Source: DATFXM01 sp035315885
GTDB taxonomy: Bacteria > Acidobacteriota > Blastocatellia > UBA7656
Length of the DNA stretch: 56,604 nt
Assembly: GCA_035315885.1 (NCBI GenBank)
Contig: DATFXM010000150.1
Coordinates: 1-56,604, forward strand
Reading direction: 5' to 3'
Position numbers and translations under genes: made by a program. Below the pieces are notes generated by a model, which was given only the letters and a program-made list of their open reading frames with translations, did not search any database and was not told the DNA's origin. This document shows positions 26,540-35,317 of this stretch, piece by piece (within the stretch, counting starts at the first letter, position 1; every line of letters starts with the position of its first letter).

Positions 26540-28333
26540 ATGACACTCCTGCGAATCGCGCCGCAATCAGGAAACGAAGTCGATCTTAAAAAAACGTATG
26601 ACGCTATTGTTGTCGGCTCGGGAGCCGCCGGCGGTATGGCTGCGCACGTTTTGACGTCGCACGGTCTGAAGGTACTCCTGCTGGAGGCTGGTAAAAAGCT
26701 CGATATCGAAAAAGAGTTGAAGTCTACACAATGGCCGTACGAGCACCCGAGGCGCGGTGAAATGGCGCCCGGCAACCACGCACTCAGCCTCAACGAGTAC
26801 AACGTGCGGCAGCCTCCTTACGCCGAAGGACTGAAGTTCAACCACGTCTACTCGTACGTGCAGGGATGGGGCGGTCCCGACTACAGCAAGAATATTGTAG
26901 TAGACGAGCGCGACCACCCGTACACCGGCACTAACTACGCCTGGGTGCGCGCCCGATGTCTGGGCGGCAAGACAAATATTTGGGGACGGCTCGCGCTCAG
27001 ACTGTCGGACTATGATTTCAAGGCGAAGAGTCGCGATGGCTTCGGCGAAGATTGGCCGATATCGTACAAGGATCTGTCGCCCTACTATGACAAGGTAGAC
27101 CTCTATCTCGGCATCTCAGGGGTCAAGGAAAACCTTCCGCACCTTCCCGACAGTATCTTTCAAAGACCGGTGAAGCTTGCGGCCGCCGAAGTACAGCTTC
27201 GGCAAACCCTCAAGAAGATGGACCGCGTGTTGACGCCCTACCGCGCCGGAGTCACAACCGACGGATTGAAACACAACAAATACCGAAGCCGCTGCTTCGG
27301 GCGCGGCGCGTGCAGGCGTCACGTAGGAGGTTGTGACATCCATGCCGCGTTTGATTCTCCCACCGGTCTGATTCTTCCGGCGATGGACACCGGCAACCTG
27401 ACGCTTCGAACGAACGCAACTGTCCATCAGGTCCTGGTTGACAACAAGACCGGCAAGGCCAGCGGTGTCGCCTTTATCGACAGCGAAACTCGCCAGACTT
27501 ATGAAGCTCACGCCAAGGTCGTAGTGCTTGCCGCATCTACTCTCGAGTCCGCAAGACTGATGCTGTTGTCAAAGTCTTCCGCTTATCCAAACGGCATTGG
27601 CAATTCGAGCGGACACGTAGGTCACAATTTCTGCGAGCACGTGATGGGACCGTGGATTGTCGGACTCGTAAAGGACCGCATAGGTAAGCCGCGAACGGTG
27701 GATGATGGGCGTCCCGGCGATTTCTACGTCGCGCGCTTTCGCAATCTGTCGAGCAAGGACCCGAATTTCATTCGCGGGTACGGATTCGAAGGCGGAAGCG
27801 GGACACAGATCTTTCCCGAAAATGCCAACAACACTGTCGGGTTTGGCAGCGAATTCAAGAAGAAGGTGCGCGACTACGCTGGAGCGTTTATTTCGATGGG
27901 CGGTTTTGGCGAGGTACTTGCGCGATACGAGAACCATGTAGACCTGGATCCCACGGTGAAGGACCGATGGGGAGTGCCGGTTCTGCGGTTTCACTACAAA
28001 TTTAGCGACAATGAAAAGAAGATGTGCGAAGACATGGCGAACACCGCGCAGGAGATGTTTGAAGCTGCAGGGTTCGAGATCGTTTCGCTCAACAGGCGGC
28101 TGCTCACCGAAGGTTGGTCGATTCACGAGTTGGGAACTGCCCGAATGGGTTCCGACCCAAAGACATCGGTATTGAACCAGTTTCAACAGTCGCACGACGT
28201 GAAGAACCTCTTTGTTGTGGACGGCAGCAGCCACGTCAACGCCTCTTGCCAGAACCCCACGTGGACAATCATGTCACTTGCATGGAGGTCGTGCGACTAC
28301 CTCGCCGAAGAGCTGAGAAAGGGGAACATCTGA
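26540..28333 (+). CDS. GMC-family oxidoreductase, large subunit of a dehydrogenase complex
   Basis: A 597-residue paralogue of the enzyme at 17639-19324. FAD loop GSGAAGG is at about 28-34 and the C-terminal catalytic region is IHELGTARMG with NPTWTIMSLAW. In place of the tidy Cx2Cx2Cx3C cluster it has CFGRGACRRHVGGC, keeping only three cysteines with wider gaps. ATG 26540 follows AAGGTG; the longer frame from 26453 runs through heptamer repeats. The stop and the next start share one base (TGATG), so it is coupled to the Tat-exported subunit 3, which in such complexes carries the large subunit through the Tat pathway. The substrate is probably a sugar or polyol, unproven. Confidence 0.9.
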   Translation: MTLLRIAPQSGNEVDLKKTYDAIVVGSGAAGGMAAHVLTSHGLKVLLLEAGKKLDIEKELKSTQWPYEHPRRGEMAPGNHALSLNEYNVRQPPYAEGLKFNHVYSYVQGWGGPDYSKNIVVDERDHPYTGTNYAWVRARCLGGKTNIWGRLALRLSDYDFKAKSRDGFGEDWPISYKDLSPYYDKVDLYLGISGVKENLPHLPDSIFQRPVKLAAAEVQLRQTLKKMDRVLTPYRAGVTTDGLKHNKYRSRCFGRGACRRHVGGCDIHAAFDSPTGLILPAMDTGNLTLRTNATVHQVLVDNKTGKASGVAFIDSETRQTYEAHAKVVVLAASTLESARLMLLSKSSAYPNGIGNSSGHVGHNFCEHVMGPWIVGLVKDRIGKPRTVDDGRPGDFYVARFRNLSSKDPNFIRGYGFEGGSGTQIFPENANNTVGFGSEFKKKVRDYAGAFISMGGFGEVLARYENHVDLDPTVKDRWGVPVLRFHYKFSDNEKKMCEDMANTAQEMFEAAGFEIVSLNRRLLTEGWSIHELGTARMGSDPKTSVLNQFQQSHDVKNLFVVDGSSHVNASCQNPTWTIMSLAWRSCDYLAEELRKGNI

Positions 28334-28929
28334 TGAACGACAGCATTGGAGAAGAGACAGAAACCCCGCAAGAATCCGGCGAGATCAGCCGACGCGAGCT
28401 AATCAAACTGGGTGCGAGCGCGGCGCTGCTGGCATCTGTCGGCGCATCGGAGTCGGCGCGAGCGGCATCGGTTGCCACGCCTGCCGAGCCTGCGCCTGCC
28501 TTCTTCACGCCGGAAGAATTTGCACTCGTAGATGAGCTGTCGGAGTTGATCATTCCCGCCGACGATCATTCGCCCGGCGCGCGAGCCGCGCAGGTAGCGA
28601 CGTACATCGACTTTCGACTCTCTGAATCCTGGGAAGAAGAACCTAAGCAGCAATGGCGAAACGGCCTCAAGCTGATTGAATCGCTGTCAAAGGAAATGCA
28701 TGGAAAGGCATTCATGCAGTCCACTCCCGAGCAGAGGCTGGCCCTTTTGACGCGGATTGCGCAGAACGAGGCGAAGCCACATAAGCCGGAGGAAGAGTTC
28801 TTCCGCGAGCTCAAACGAAGGACAGTGCGTGCCTACTACACTTCACAAATCGGGATCAAGCAGGAGATTGAATATAAAGGAAACGCTTACTTGAAAGAGT
28901 TCGTTGGGACTGACGTGTCCGGCTCCTGA
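28333..28929 (+). CDS. Gluconate 2-dehydrogenase subunit 3 family protein
   Basis: A 198-residue protein with a twin-arginine signal, SRRELIKLG at 19-27, followed by a hydrophobic segment ending SARA. The mature part (FFTPEEFALVDELSELIIPADDHSPGARAAQVATYID) is the subunit 3 signature. It forms a complex with the GMC flavoprotein and is needed for its export in known gluconate dehydrogenases. The cytochrome c subunit usual in Proteobacteria is missing here, so the electron acceptor must be encoded elsewhere. Confidence 0.9.
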   Translation: MNDSIGEETETPQESGEISRRELIKLGASAALLASVGASESARAASVATPAEPAPAFFTPEEFALVDELSELIIPADDHSPGARAAQVATYIDFRLSESWEEEPKQQWRNGLKLIESLSKEMHGKAFMQSTPEQRLALLTRIAQNEAKPHKPEEEFFRELKRRTVRAYYTSQIGIKQEIEYKGNAYLKEFVGTDVSGS

Positions 28930-29001
28930 CTGACAAGGCCGAGTGCAGACCAAAGAGCTTTCCGTGCTTCGTGCACTCAGGCTCCGAAAGCCGAAGCTTA
29001 C

Positions 29002-29175
29002 TTAGTAGCCCTTGTCGCGGAATACGAGCAGATACAAACCGGCCGCGATGATTGGGAACAGTAGGATCAACGCCATTAGCAGAACCTTTGTAGTCGTATC
29101 CCGGTTCGATTTCATCACGTCTGAAATCGCGAAGAAGTCCAAGATCACCGCTGCAACCCACCATAGACTGAACAT
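29002..29175 (-). CDS. Small membrane protein, PLDc_N-like
   Basis: A 57-residue protein with two membrane helices (WWVAAVILDFFAISDVM and ALILLFPIIAAGLYLLVF). The pattern W..A...D..A..D matches the phospholipase D nuclease N-terminal (PLDc_N) membrane domain, found alone in many bacteria. ATG 29175 follows GGAGAG; the longer frame adds 12 unlikely residues. Role unknown; some relatives affect membrane stress. Confidence 0.75.
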   Translation of the reverse strand: MFSLWWVAAVILDFFAISDVMKSNRDTTTKVLLMALILLFPIIAAGLYLLVFRDKGY

Positions 29176-29251
29176 GTCCCGCTCTCCTTTGGTCTCAATC
29201 AAGCGCCGCATCAGAGTTTACGAGTGATGAACTAACAAAGTTCATGAATCG

Positions 29252-29420
29252 GAAGTTTAGGGTTTCGGGTTTAGAGTTTCGGATTCCTAGTTCCTGGTTC
29301 CCTTGTCGCGGCGCGTGGTTCCTGGAACTCTGCGCTGTCAATCGAACCAGAAACGGGAACTAGAAACTCGAAACCCTAAACCCGAAACCCTGAACTTTTT
29401 TAGGAAACCCTAAACTTCTT
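29252..29420. repeat. Inverted repeat of CCCTAAA/CCCGAAA heptamers
   Basis: The left arm, from about 29252, reads GTTTAGGGTTTCGGGTTTAG, then AGTTTCGGATTCCTAGTTCC. The right arm at about 29343-29397 is its complement, ending CCCTAAACCCGAAACCC. Stem about 50 bases with mismatches, loop about 50. A further GAAACCCTAAACTTC copy is at 29404-29418. With the promoter at 29426 it accounts for the 337-base gap. Confidence 0.85.
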
Positions 29421-29425
29421 TTAGA

Positions 29426-29455
29426 TTGACACAAATTTCTGATACCTTCTAAAAT
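29426..29455 (+). promoter_or_regulatory. Predicted promoter of the S8 protease gene
   Basis: TTGACA at 29426-29431 and TAAAAT at 29450-29455 are separated by 18 bases, about 58 bases before the GTG start. It lies directly beyond the heptamer inverted repeat. Confidence 0.55.
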
Positions 29456-29512
29456 CGATTCCGACGTCACAGCTCCCCGCGGTAAAAAAAATCTCTGCTC
29501 AGTGAGATCTCG

Positions 29513-30904
29513 GTGAGAGCAACCTTTTCCTCGATAGGATTCCTGCTGATTCTGCTTGCCTCGACGTGCGTCCCACGCGTTTCGCCCATGACCGCGCTCG
29601 CCGACGACTCGGGACCCAAGGAACTCGAAGCGTTTCAGGGTTATCTGGATCCAGCGCCTATCGGAATGGACGTACGCTTTGCCTGGACTCTTGAAGGTGG
29701 CAGGGGTGAAAACGTCCGCATAGTCGACATCGAATACGACTGGAACCTTCAGCATAGCGACCTGACGGCAGCTCTCTCCAACCTCCTGGTGTACGTGCAA
29801 GGAACCGACCCGCTTCCGCAGTTCAACGTAGACCACGGGACCGCGGTGCTTGGCGAGCTGATCGCCGCCGACGATGGAGTTGGTGTGACCGGTATCGCGA
29901 ATAAGTCGAGAGTTGGACTGATAAATCCGGTGACCGGCGGCAACACTCAGGACGTGGCTGGCGCCATTAGAAAAGCCGCGTCGGTACTGACTCCCGGGGA
30001 TGTGATTCTGCTTGAGCAACAGTCGATACAAGGTCCACGCTTTGACGCGGCAACCGGGCGGGGCCTGGTGCCGATCGAGTTCGAGCCGGACGTGTTCAAC
30101 GCGATTCGCGACGCGACGTCTGCCGGAATCGTCGTAGTTGAGTCGGCCGGGAACGGATTTGATGATTTGGACCTGTCGGTCTACAACGGTGCGTTCGACC
30201 GCATCCGTCGCGATTCCGGAGCGATTCTGGTCGGAGCGGGGTTACCTGAAGGCGGAGTCTACGGCCCTGGCCCAGACCGCACCAGGACAACCGAATCGAA
30301 TTTTGGATCTCGAGTGGACGTGCAAGGCTGGGGCCGCTTCATCACCACCTGCGGGTATGGCGATCTAAGGCACGACCAGGGACCCGATCACTGGTATACG
30401 ATCGACTTTGGCGCCACGTCAGGCGCTACGGCGATGGTCGCCGGGGCTTGCGCGGTGCTGGAAAGCATTGTGATTGCGCGCGGTCGAACACCTCTTTCAC
30501 CAAGCACGCTGAGGACAATACTGGTGTCGACTGGCTCGCCTCAACAAGGAAACTCTGCGGAACACATCGGGCCGCGACCGGACCTGCGAGCGGCGATCGC
30601 GGCTCTTGATGCGCCCGCGGCTGACAACCCGGTAATCGAGCACGCCCGTTTGAAATCGGGCACGAAGCTGGTGTTGGACGGGCAGCACTTCCTGGTCGGC
30701 GACGCGATCATGGAGATAGACGGTACTCCGGTGACACGTATCAAGTATCCGGAGGAGTTCAGACTTCCAAATGGCCAGACCACCCGCATCGTCAGCAAGA
30801 GTGACGTCACCGGACTAATGCCACGCGGCCAGCAGGTGATGATAACGGTGTTCAATCCCTCCACAGGCAAGCGCTCCGATCCGTTCCCATTTACTCGGCA
30901 GTAG
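29513..30904 (+). CDS. Exported S8 subtilisin-like serine protease
   Basis: A 463-residue protein with a signal peptide (SIGFLLILLASTCVPRVSP). The triad is visible: aspartate in VRIVDIEYD, histidine in VDHGTAVLGELIA, and serine in the unusual GATSGATAMVAGACA, where the family normally has GTSMATPHVAG. The oxyanion asparagine is in VVESAGNG. After the catalytic domain (ends ~375) a short Ig-like TIG/IPT domain follows (NPVIEHARLKSG to the C-terminus). The GTG start is close to the end of a repeat-rich gap. Likely periplasmic or secreted; no propeptide domain is obvious. Confidence 0.85.
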   Translation: MRATFSSIGFLLILLASTCVPRVSPMTALADDSGPKELEAFQGYLDPAPIGMDVRFAWTLEGGRGENVRIVDIEYDWNLQHSDLTAALSNLLVYVQGTDPLPQFNVDHGTAVLGELIAADDGVGVTGIANKSRVGLINPVTGGNTQDVAGAIRKAASVLTPGDVILLEQQSIQGPRFDAATGRGLVPIEFEPDVFNAIRDATSAGIVVVESAGNGFDDLDLSVYNGAFDRIRRDSGAILVGAGLPEGGVYGPGPDRTRTTESNFGSRVDVQGWGRFITTCGYGDLRHDQGPDHWYTIDFGATSGATAMVAGACAVLESIVIARGRTPLSPSTLRTILVSTGSPQQGNSAEHIGPRPDLRAAIAALDAPAADNPVIEHARLKSGTKLVLDGQHFLVGDAIMEIDGTPVTRIKYPEEFRLPNGQTTRIVSKSDVTGLMPRGQQVMITVFNPSTGKRSDPFPFTRQ

Positions 30905-30930
30905 GCAGTAGGCAGTCGGAGTCGGAGTCG

Positions 30931-31080
30931 TCCCCTTAATGCGCGATTAGGTGATACGGGTTTCACGCAAAGACCGCATCAAAGGTTGGCAAAGAACGCA
31001 TGTATGAAGGTCAACGATGAGTGGCGAGCCACGGCTGCAAGTCAGCCCACATTCAAGCGAACCCGGAACCCTAAACCCGA
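30931..31080. repeat. Left arm of ~145-bp inverted repeat around the APC gene
   Basis: Runs from CCTTAATGCGCGATTAGG, through TTTCACGCAAAG and GGCAAAGAACGC, to GAGTGGCGAGCC, GGCTGCAAGTCAGCCCACAT and CGAACCC, ending in CCCTAAA heptamers. The complement is at 32568-32708 with only scattered differences. GTAGGCA heptamers lie just outside (30896-30917). Confidence 0.85.
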
Positions 31081-31093
31081 AACCCGAAACTTC

Positions 31094-32482
31094 CTACTGC
31101 ATACTGTCAACTGCCCTACTCTTCCTATTCATCCAGAAAGCTGCGCCCAGAACGATCCACGCAAGGGCGGCTGCGTACTCGTAACGTCCAAAACTTCCCG
31201 GTACCAAAGGCAAGAGCTTCATCAGTATCAGCGCAGCCGCCACGAAGGCCCCGAAAACACCGGCGATCCGCCCGCCGCCTGTTACCGCCTTTCCTGCCCC
31301 CGCTAAAAATGCACAACAAGTCGCGAGCCACCCGATCGCCGACGTCAACGAGCCGACTTCGGTAATCGGCACGAGAACCGCCTGGCCCAGAAAAGAAGCC
31401 GCCGCAGTGATCAACCCAACAAACAGCACTGCGAGCTTCGGTGTTTGGTAACGCTCGTGCAGGTTCGCCAGCCTTGGGTCGAGCAAGCCTCTTCGCCCCA
31501 TCGCAAACAGCAGCCGTGTAGACGTGACGAAGTTGCCGTTGAATATCTTGAGCAAAGAGAACATCACTCCGAGCATGATCAACTGCACCAGCAACTGAGA
31601 GCCGAAGGCTCGTTCGAATGCCACGGCAGTCGCGAAGCGCGACTCGGTCAGCGATTGCCAGGGCTGGAGCATCGTTACAACCGCTATGACTCCAACGTAG
31701 AAAACCGTTCCCGCACCCAACGCCAGGTATATCGAGCGCATGAAATGACGAGGCTCGAAATCCTGTGCCGCCTCTTCGGAGCATTTGGGCGCGGCCTCAA
31801 ACCCAGTCATGAAATAAGGGACAATCTGAAGCACTACGAGCGTAGATACCAGTCCCCCCTTGGCGCCTCTCAAGTCGGAGAACGGCGGTTGCCAGTTTGC
31901 TACTGTTCCCTTCACCGCACCGAGCACTGCAAAGATGGCGAATATAGCAAGCAGTCCAAAGGTGGTGATGTTCTGAAACGCGGCGCTGACGTGAATGCCC
32001 CTGAAGTTGATCCAGCCGATCAACGCGGTCAGGGTGAGTCCCGCCAAAAGATGAGGCAGGTAGACCGGGCTCCCACCTACTTTATACAACTCGACCGAAT
32101 TCATTTGGGGCAACAGGAACGACGCTACGCGCCCGACTGCCACCGCTTCGAACGGACACACGATAAGGTAAGCAAGGGTCATCGCCCAACCGGTCGCGAA
32201 ACTCGCGCCTGATGGGAACACTTCTGCGGTGTAGGCGACCTCGCTTCCGGCATCGGGCAACTTCTCGGTGAGCTTCCCGTAGACGTACGCAACCGGCGCG
32301 AGAACAAGTCCACCAATCAGGAAACCGAGCATCGCGCCGACAGCGCCGCCGCGCTTGAGCCAGTCGTCGATAACCAGAACCCATCCGACCCCAATCATCG
32401 AGCCAAAGGCCAGAGTGAAGTACTCTCTGCCTCTGAGCGATCGTCGAAGCCCTGGCGCGACAACCTTCGCCTCTGCTGCCAT
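31094..32482 (-). CDS. APC-family amino acid transporter
   Basis: A 462-residue permease with about 12 membrane helices. The helix 1 region is FTLAFGSMIGVGWVLVIDDW, with GSMIGVGW in place of the common GSGIG motif, and the helix 6 region is VPYFMTGFEAAPKCSEEA. A strong AGGAGG ribosome site precedes the ATG. Substrate unknown; such sequences are annotated as amino acid/polyamine permeases. The gene fits exactly between two copies of a ~145-bp inverted repeat, 13 bases from one and 85 from the other, so it may have arrived as, or be able to invert as, a unit. Confidence 0.87.
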   Translation of the reverse strand: MAAEAKVVAPGLRRSLRGREYFTLAFGSMIGVGWVLVIDDWLKRGGAVGAMLGFLIGGLVLAPVAYVYGKLTEKLPDAGSEVAYTAEVFPSGASFATGWAMTLAYLIVCPFEAVAVGRVASFLLPQMNSVELYKVGGSPVYLPHLLAGLTLTALIGWINFRGIHVSAAFQNITTFGLLAIFAIFAVLGAVKGTVANWQPPFSDLRGAKGGLVSTLVVLQIVPYFMTGFEAAPKCSEEAAQDFEPRHFMRSIYLALGAGTVFYVGVIAVVTMLQPWQSLTESRFATAVAFERAFGSQLLVQLIMLGVMFSLLKIFNGNFVTSTRLLFAMGRRGLLDPRLANLHERYQTPKLAVLFVGLITAAASFLGQAVLVPITEVGSLTSAIGWLATCCAFLAGAGKAVTGGGRIAGVFGAFVAAALILMKLLPLVPGSFGRYEYAAALAWIVLGAAFWMNRKSRAVDSMQ

Positions 32483-32520
32483 TCAGTCCTCCTCAGGAAT
32501 CGGTTCGCGGCAGCATAACA

Positions 32521-32745
32521 GGAAGTAGGCAGTAGGCAGTAGGCAGTGGGCAGTGGGCAGTAGGCAGTTTAGGGTTTCGGGTTCGCTTGAATGTGGGCTG
32601 ACTTGCAGCCGGGCTCGCCACTCATTCTTGGCCTTTGCGTTCTTTGCGAACCTTTGCGATCTTTCCGTGAAACTCCGTATTACCTAATCGCGCATTAAGG
32701 GAACGACGCCCACCCTACTGCCTACTACCTACTGCCTACTGCCTC
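32521..32745. repeat. Right arm of the APC-flanking inverted repeat with heptamers on both sides
   Basis: Six GTAGGCA/GTGGGCA heptamers (32525-32567) lead into the arm at 32568-32708, the complement of 30931-31080. CTGCCTA/CTACCTA heptamers (32714-32745) follow. Nothing else is present in this 307-base gap apart from a promoter at its end. Confidence 0.85.
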
Positions 32746-32747
32746 TG

Positions 32748-32777
32748 TTGAGATATCAGCCATCACTCGCGCATAAT
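32748..32777 (+). promoter_or_regulatory. Predicted promoter of the DUF983 gene
   Basis: TTGAGA at 32748-32753 and CATAAT at 32772-32777, 18 bases apart, lie just before the gene's GGAGG ribosome site. The 5' leader would be very short. Confidence 0.45.
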
Positions 32778-32789
32778 TGCCCGGAGGCT

Positions 32790-33167
32790 ATGAAACTCGA
32801 TTTTGTAAGGTTCAAGAGACTCTTCATACGAGCGTTGAAGCTTAGATGTCCCGAGTGCGGAGACGGCCCCATCTATGCGTCTTTGATTCGAGTTCGGGAT
32901 CACTGTCCGGTTTGCGGGTTAGTCTTCCAGCGCGAGCAGGGCTACTTCATTGGAGCCATCTACATAAACATAATCGCCACCGAGTCTCTTCTCTTCGCAA
33001 GTTTGATTCTTTCTCTGCTCATTGCACCGGGAGCTGGAGCAGGGCTTTACAATGTGCTTCTGATTCTGGCGATAGTGTTGCCTGTGTTGTTCTTCAGACA
33101 CAGCCGCGCCTTGTGGCTTTGCATTGATCATTTTTTCGACCCACCCAAGGGAAGTTCTGAGTACTGA
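32790..33167 (+). CDS. DUF983 zinc-ribbon membrane protein
   Basis: A 125-residue protein with an N-terminal zinc ribbon, CPECGDG then CPVCG, followed by two membrane helices (INIIATESLLFASLILSLLI and LYNVLLILAIVLPVLFF) and a short SRALWLCIDHFFDPP segment, the usual DUF983 plan. ATG 32790 with GGAGG is preferred to the longer frame. Function unknown; members are found near cytochrome oxidase and central metabolic genes elsewhere, but not here. Confidence 0.85.
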   Translation: MKLDFVRFKRLFIRALKLRCPECGDGPIYASLIRVRDHCPVCGLVFQREQGYFIGAIYINIIATESLLFASLILSLLIAPGAGAGLYNVLLILAIVLPVLFFRHSRALWLCIDHFFDPPKGSSEY

Positions 33168-33352
33168 CTACTGAGTCCGTGTTCTGCGCAATCCGGAGGC
33201 TTGCAGCCACGCGCTCTACCACAACCTCTGACTGCCTGCTGCATACTACCTACTGCTACTCTGTACTCAGAACTTCCTATGCTCTACCTTGATACCTCCT
33301 ACTGCCTACTGCATACTGCCTACTGCTCAGAACTCAGTACTCAGAACTTCCT
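33168..33352. repeat. Mixed heptamer repeats
   Basis: CTGCATACTACCTACTG-type units (about 33236-33260), CTCAGAACTTCC (33266-33278), and again CTACTGCCTACTGCATACTG (33299-33318) and CAGAACTCAGTACTCAGAAC (33328-33347) fill the gap between DUF983 and DUF969. The last copy ends at the latter's start codon, which has no clear ribosome site. Confidence 0.8.
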
Positions 33353-34108
33353 ATGCACTGGTCCGAACTGCTTAGACTAAGCGGAATACTCATAGTACTG
33401 GTTGGTCTCGCTCTCAAGCTCAGACCAACCGCCGTAGTCGTAGTTGCCGCCCTGGTCACTGGTCTTTCGGCGGGTCTCCCTTTGCTTTCCAATGAGGGAA
33501 TATTTCAAGGCCTGCCCTACCTGACGAAACCCGGCCAGGAAGGCATTATCGACACGCTCGGGCGCGCCTTTGCCGAGAACAGACTGATTACGCTGTTCAT
33601 CATTACGCTCCCGGCAATTGGGCTCGCGGAGCGATTCGGTTTGCAGGAACAGGCGGCCGCGCTGATCAGACGAATTCGAGCCGCTACTGTTGGAAGGCTG
33701 CAGATCGTTTACCAGCTCTTTCGCGTTCTCACAGGCATCCTCGGACTCAGGCTGAATGGGCACGCGGCCTTTGTCCGTCCGTTGATCTTCCCAATGTCAA
33801 TCGGCGCCGCGGAAGCTACAACCGGAGCCGAGAGCGAAGAAGAGCTGGATGACAATCTCGTCGAGCGCATCAAGGCCGCAAACGCGGCCGGAGAGAACTA
33901 CGGCAACTTCTATGGTCAGAATCTGTCTCCGGTACAGGCGGGAATTCTTCTTGTGTTCACGCAAATGAGTGGTCTCGGGTACACGCTGAATCTCTGGAGT
34001 CTCGTGTTGTTTGCTATACCGATCGCTTCGCTTTCGGTGATTCTGGGAATCTTTCAATTCCTGGTATTCGACCGCCGCATACGCCAAAAGGCGACTGCCA
34101 AAGCATGA
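33353..34108 (+). CDS. DUF969 family subunit, probable 5-oxoproline transporter
   Basis: A 251-residue membrane protein with about five helices. FIITLPAIGLAERFGLQEQAA and VLTGILGLRLNGHAAFVRPLIFPM are characteristic of DUF969. It is always paired with a DUF979 gene, here overlapping by four bases (ATGA at 34105). The pair is annotated as a two-subunit 5-oxoproline transporter from its association with pyroglutamate metabolism. No pyroglutamyl peptidase or 5-oxoprolinase gene is adjacent, so the substrate rests on family knowledge only. Confidence 0.85.
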   Translation: MHWSELLRLSGILIVLVGLALKLRPTAVVVVAALVTGLSAGLPLLSNEGIFQGLPYLTKPGQEGIIDTLGRAFAENRLITLFIITLPAIGLAERFGLQEQAAALIRRIRAATVGRLQIVYQLFRVLTGILGLRLNGHAAFVRPLIFPMSIGAAEATTGAESEEELDDNLVERIKAANAAGENYGNFYGQNLSPVQAGILLVFTQMSGLGYTLNLWSLVLFAIPIASLSVILGIFQFLVFDRRIRQKATAKA

Positions 34109-35100
34109 CCGAACTCGCAACTCTACTCGCGACGCTATCCGAGCGCTTGCTGAATCTGAACACCGTTTACATTCTTACGGGTATTCTCCTTTACATTTTT
34201 GCGTTTCTCACTCTTACCGAACCCAGCCACACCAGCCGCAAGGGCACCGCTGCATTCTGGCTGATACTCGGTTCGATTTTTCTTTTCGGCGGAGTATTGC
34301 CGCACTGGGTTACGGGGCTGTTGGTGCTGGTGATGGTGGCCATCGACGGAGCCGGCCGGGTTAGGCGCGGAGCCTACGAAGGCGCGTCGAGAGCGGTGCA
34401 GGTGCTTGAAGCCCGGCGTCTGGGTGACAAGATCTTCTTGCCGGTGTTGATGATCCCGCTGGTGACGTTTGGTCTTGCGGGGGCGGTCAGGCTTGCAGGG
34501 TTCGACGCGGCTAGGATGAATCAGGCGGCGCTGGTTGGCCTGGCGTTCGGCGGGATTGTTGCGATGGCGGTAGTGAAGAAGCTGACCGGGGGTACGTTCT
34601 CAATGCTGATGCAGGAGGGAAGACGGCTGAACGATGCGATGGGATCGGTGAATGTCTTGCCTCAGCTTCTGGCCTCATTGGGACTCATTTTCACCGCTGC
34701 AAAGGTTGGTGAACTGATCGCCAGCGGGATACATGCCGTTGTGCCGGAGGGGAACCTGTTTCTTCTGGTGGTGGCGAACTGTCTGGGAATGGCTCTGTTC
34801 ACGATGGTCATGGGTAACTCGTTTGCTGCATTTCCGGTTGTGGCTACGGGCGTTCTGGTGCCGCTGATCGTGAAACCTTTTGGCGCAAACCCGGCGATGG
34901 TTGCGATTATTACCCTGACCGCCGGTTCGACCGGAACCCTGATGACACCGATGGCCGCCAACTTCAACATCGTTCCGGCGGCGCTTCTGAACATGAAGGA
35001 TCAGTACGGGGTAATCAGGTTTCAGTTACCGTATGCGCTCACGATATGGTCATTACACGTGTTGTTGATGTGGACCCTCATCAAGGTTTGGGGGTCCTAG
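34105..35100 (+). CDS. DUF979 family subunit, probable 5-oxoproline transporter
   Basis: A 331-residue membrane protein with some nine to ten helices. Typical segments are VYILTGILLYIFAFLTL, TMVMGNSFAAFPVVATG and TLTAGSTGTLMTPMAANFNIVPAALL. It is translated from an ATGA overlap with the DUF969 gene, so the two subunits are made together. It has transport-like helical hairpins similar to ion-transporter superfamily proteins. Downstream lies a 217-base gap with no repeat or tRNA that I can see. Confidence 0.85.
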   Translation: MTELATLLATLSERLLNLNTVYILTGILLYIFAFLTLTEPSHTSRKGTAAFWLILGSIFLFGGVLPHWVTGLLVLVMVAIDGAGRVRRGAYEGASRAVQVLEARRLGDKIFLPVLMIPLVTFGLAGAVRLAGFDAARMNQAALVGLAFGGIVAMAVVKKLTGGTFSMLMQEGRRLNDAMGSVNVLPQLLASLGLIFTAAKVGELIASGIHAVVPEGNLFLLVVANCLGMALFTMVMGNSFAAFPVVATGVLVPLIVKPFGANPAMVAIITLTAGSTGTLMTPMAANFNIVPAALLNMKDQYGVIRFQLPYALTIWSLHVLLMWTLIKVWGS

Positions 35101-35317
35101 GGGAAAACGACAATTCACTGAGACATTATCGAACCCGGGAAAATGCTTTTCGTTTGCTTAATCGCGGGCATTTGTTGTATAAAGAAGTTGTCACATCTGG
35201 AGTTCTTGGAAACCCCAATCACCAGGTTCAGAATTTACCGAGCTTAGTCTCCAAGGCACGACCGGAAACTAAAAGATCACGACCAAACCATTTTACCGTT
35301 GAGTAAACGGAGACTCT

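Noticed and set aside
35101..35317. Possible tRNA or small RNA in the gap after DUF979
   Set aside because: I looked for cloverleaf arms, a GGTTCGA-type T-loop and CCA end and found only a partial GGTTCAGAATTTACC word with no matching stems.
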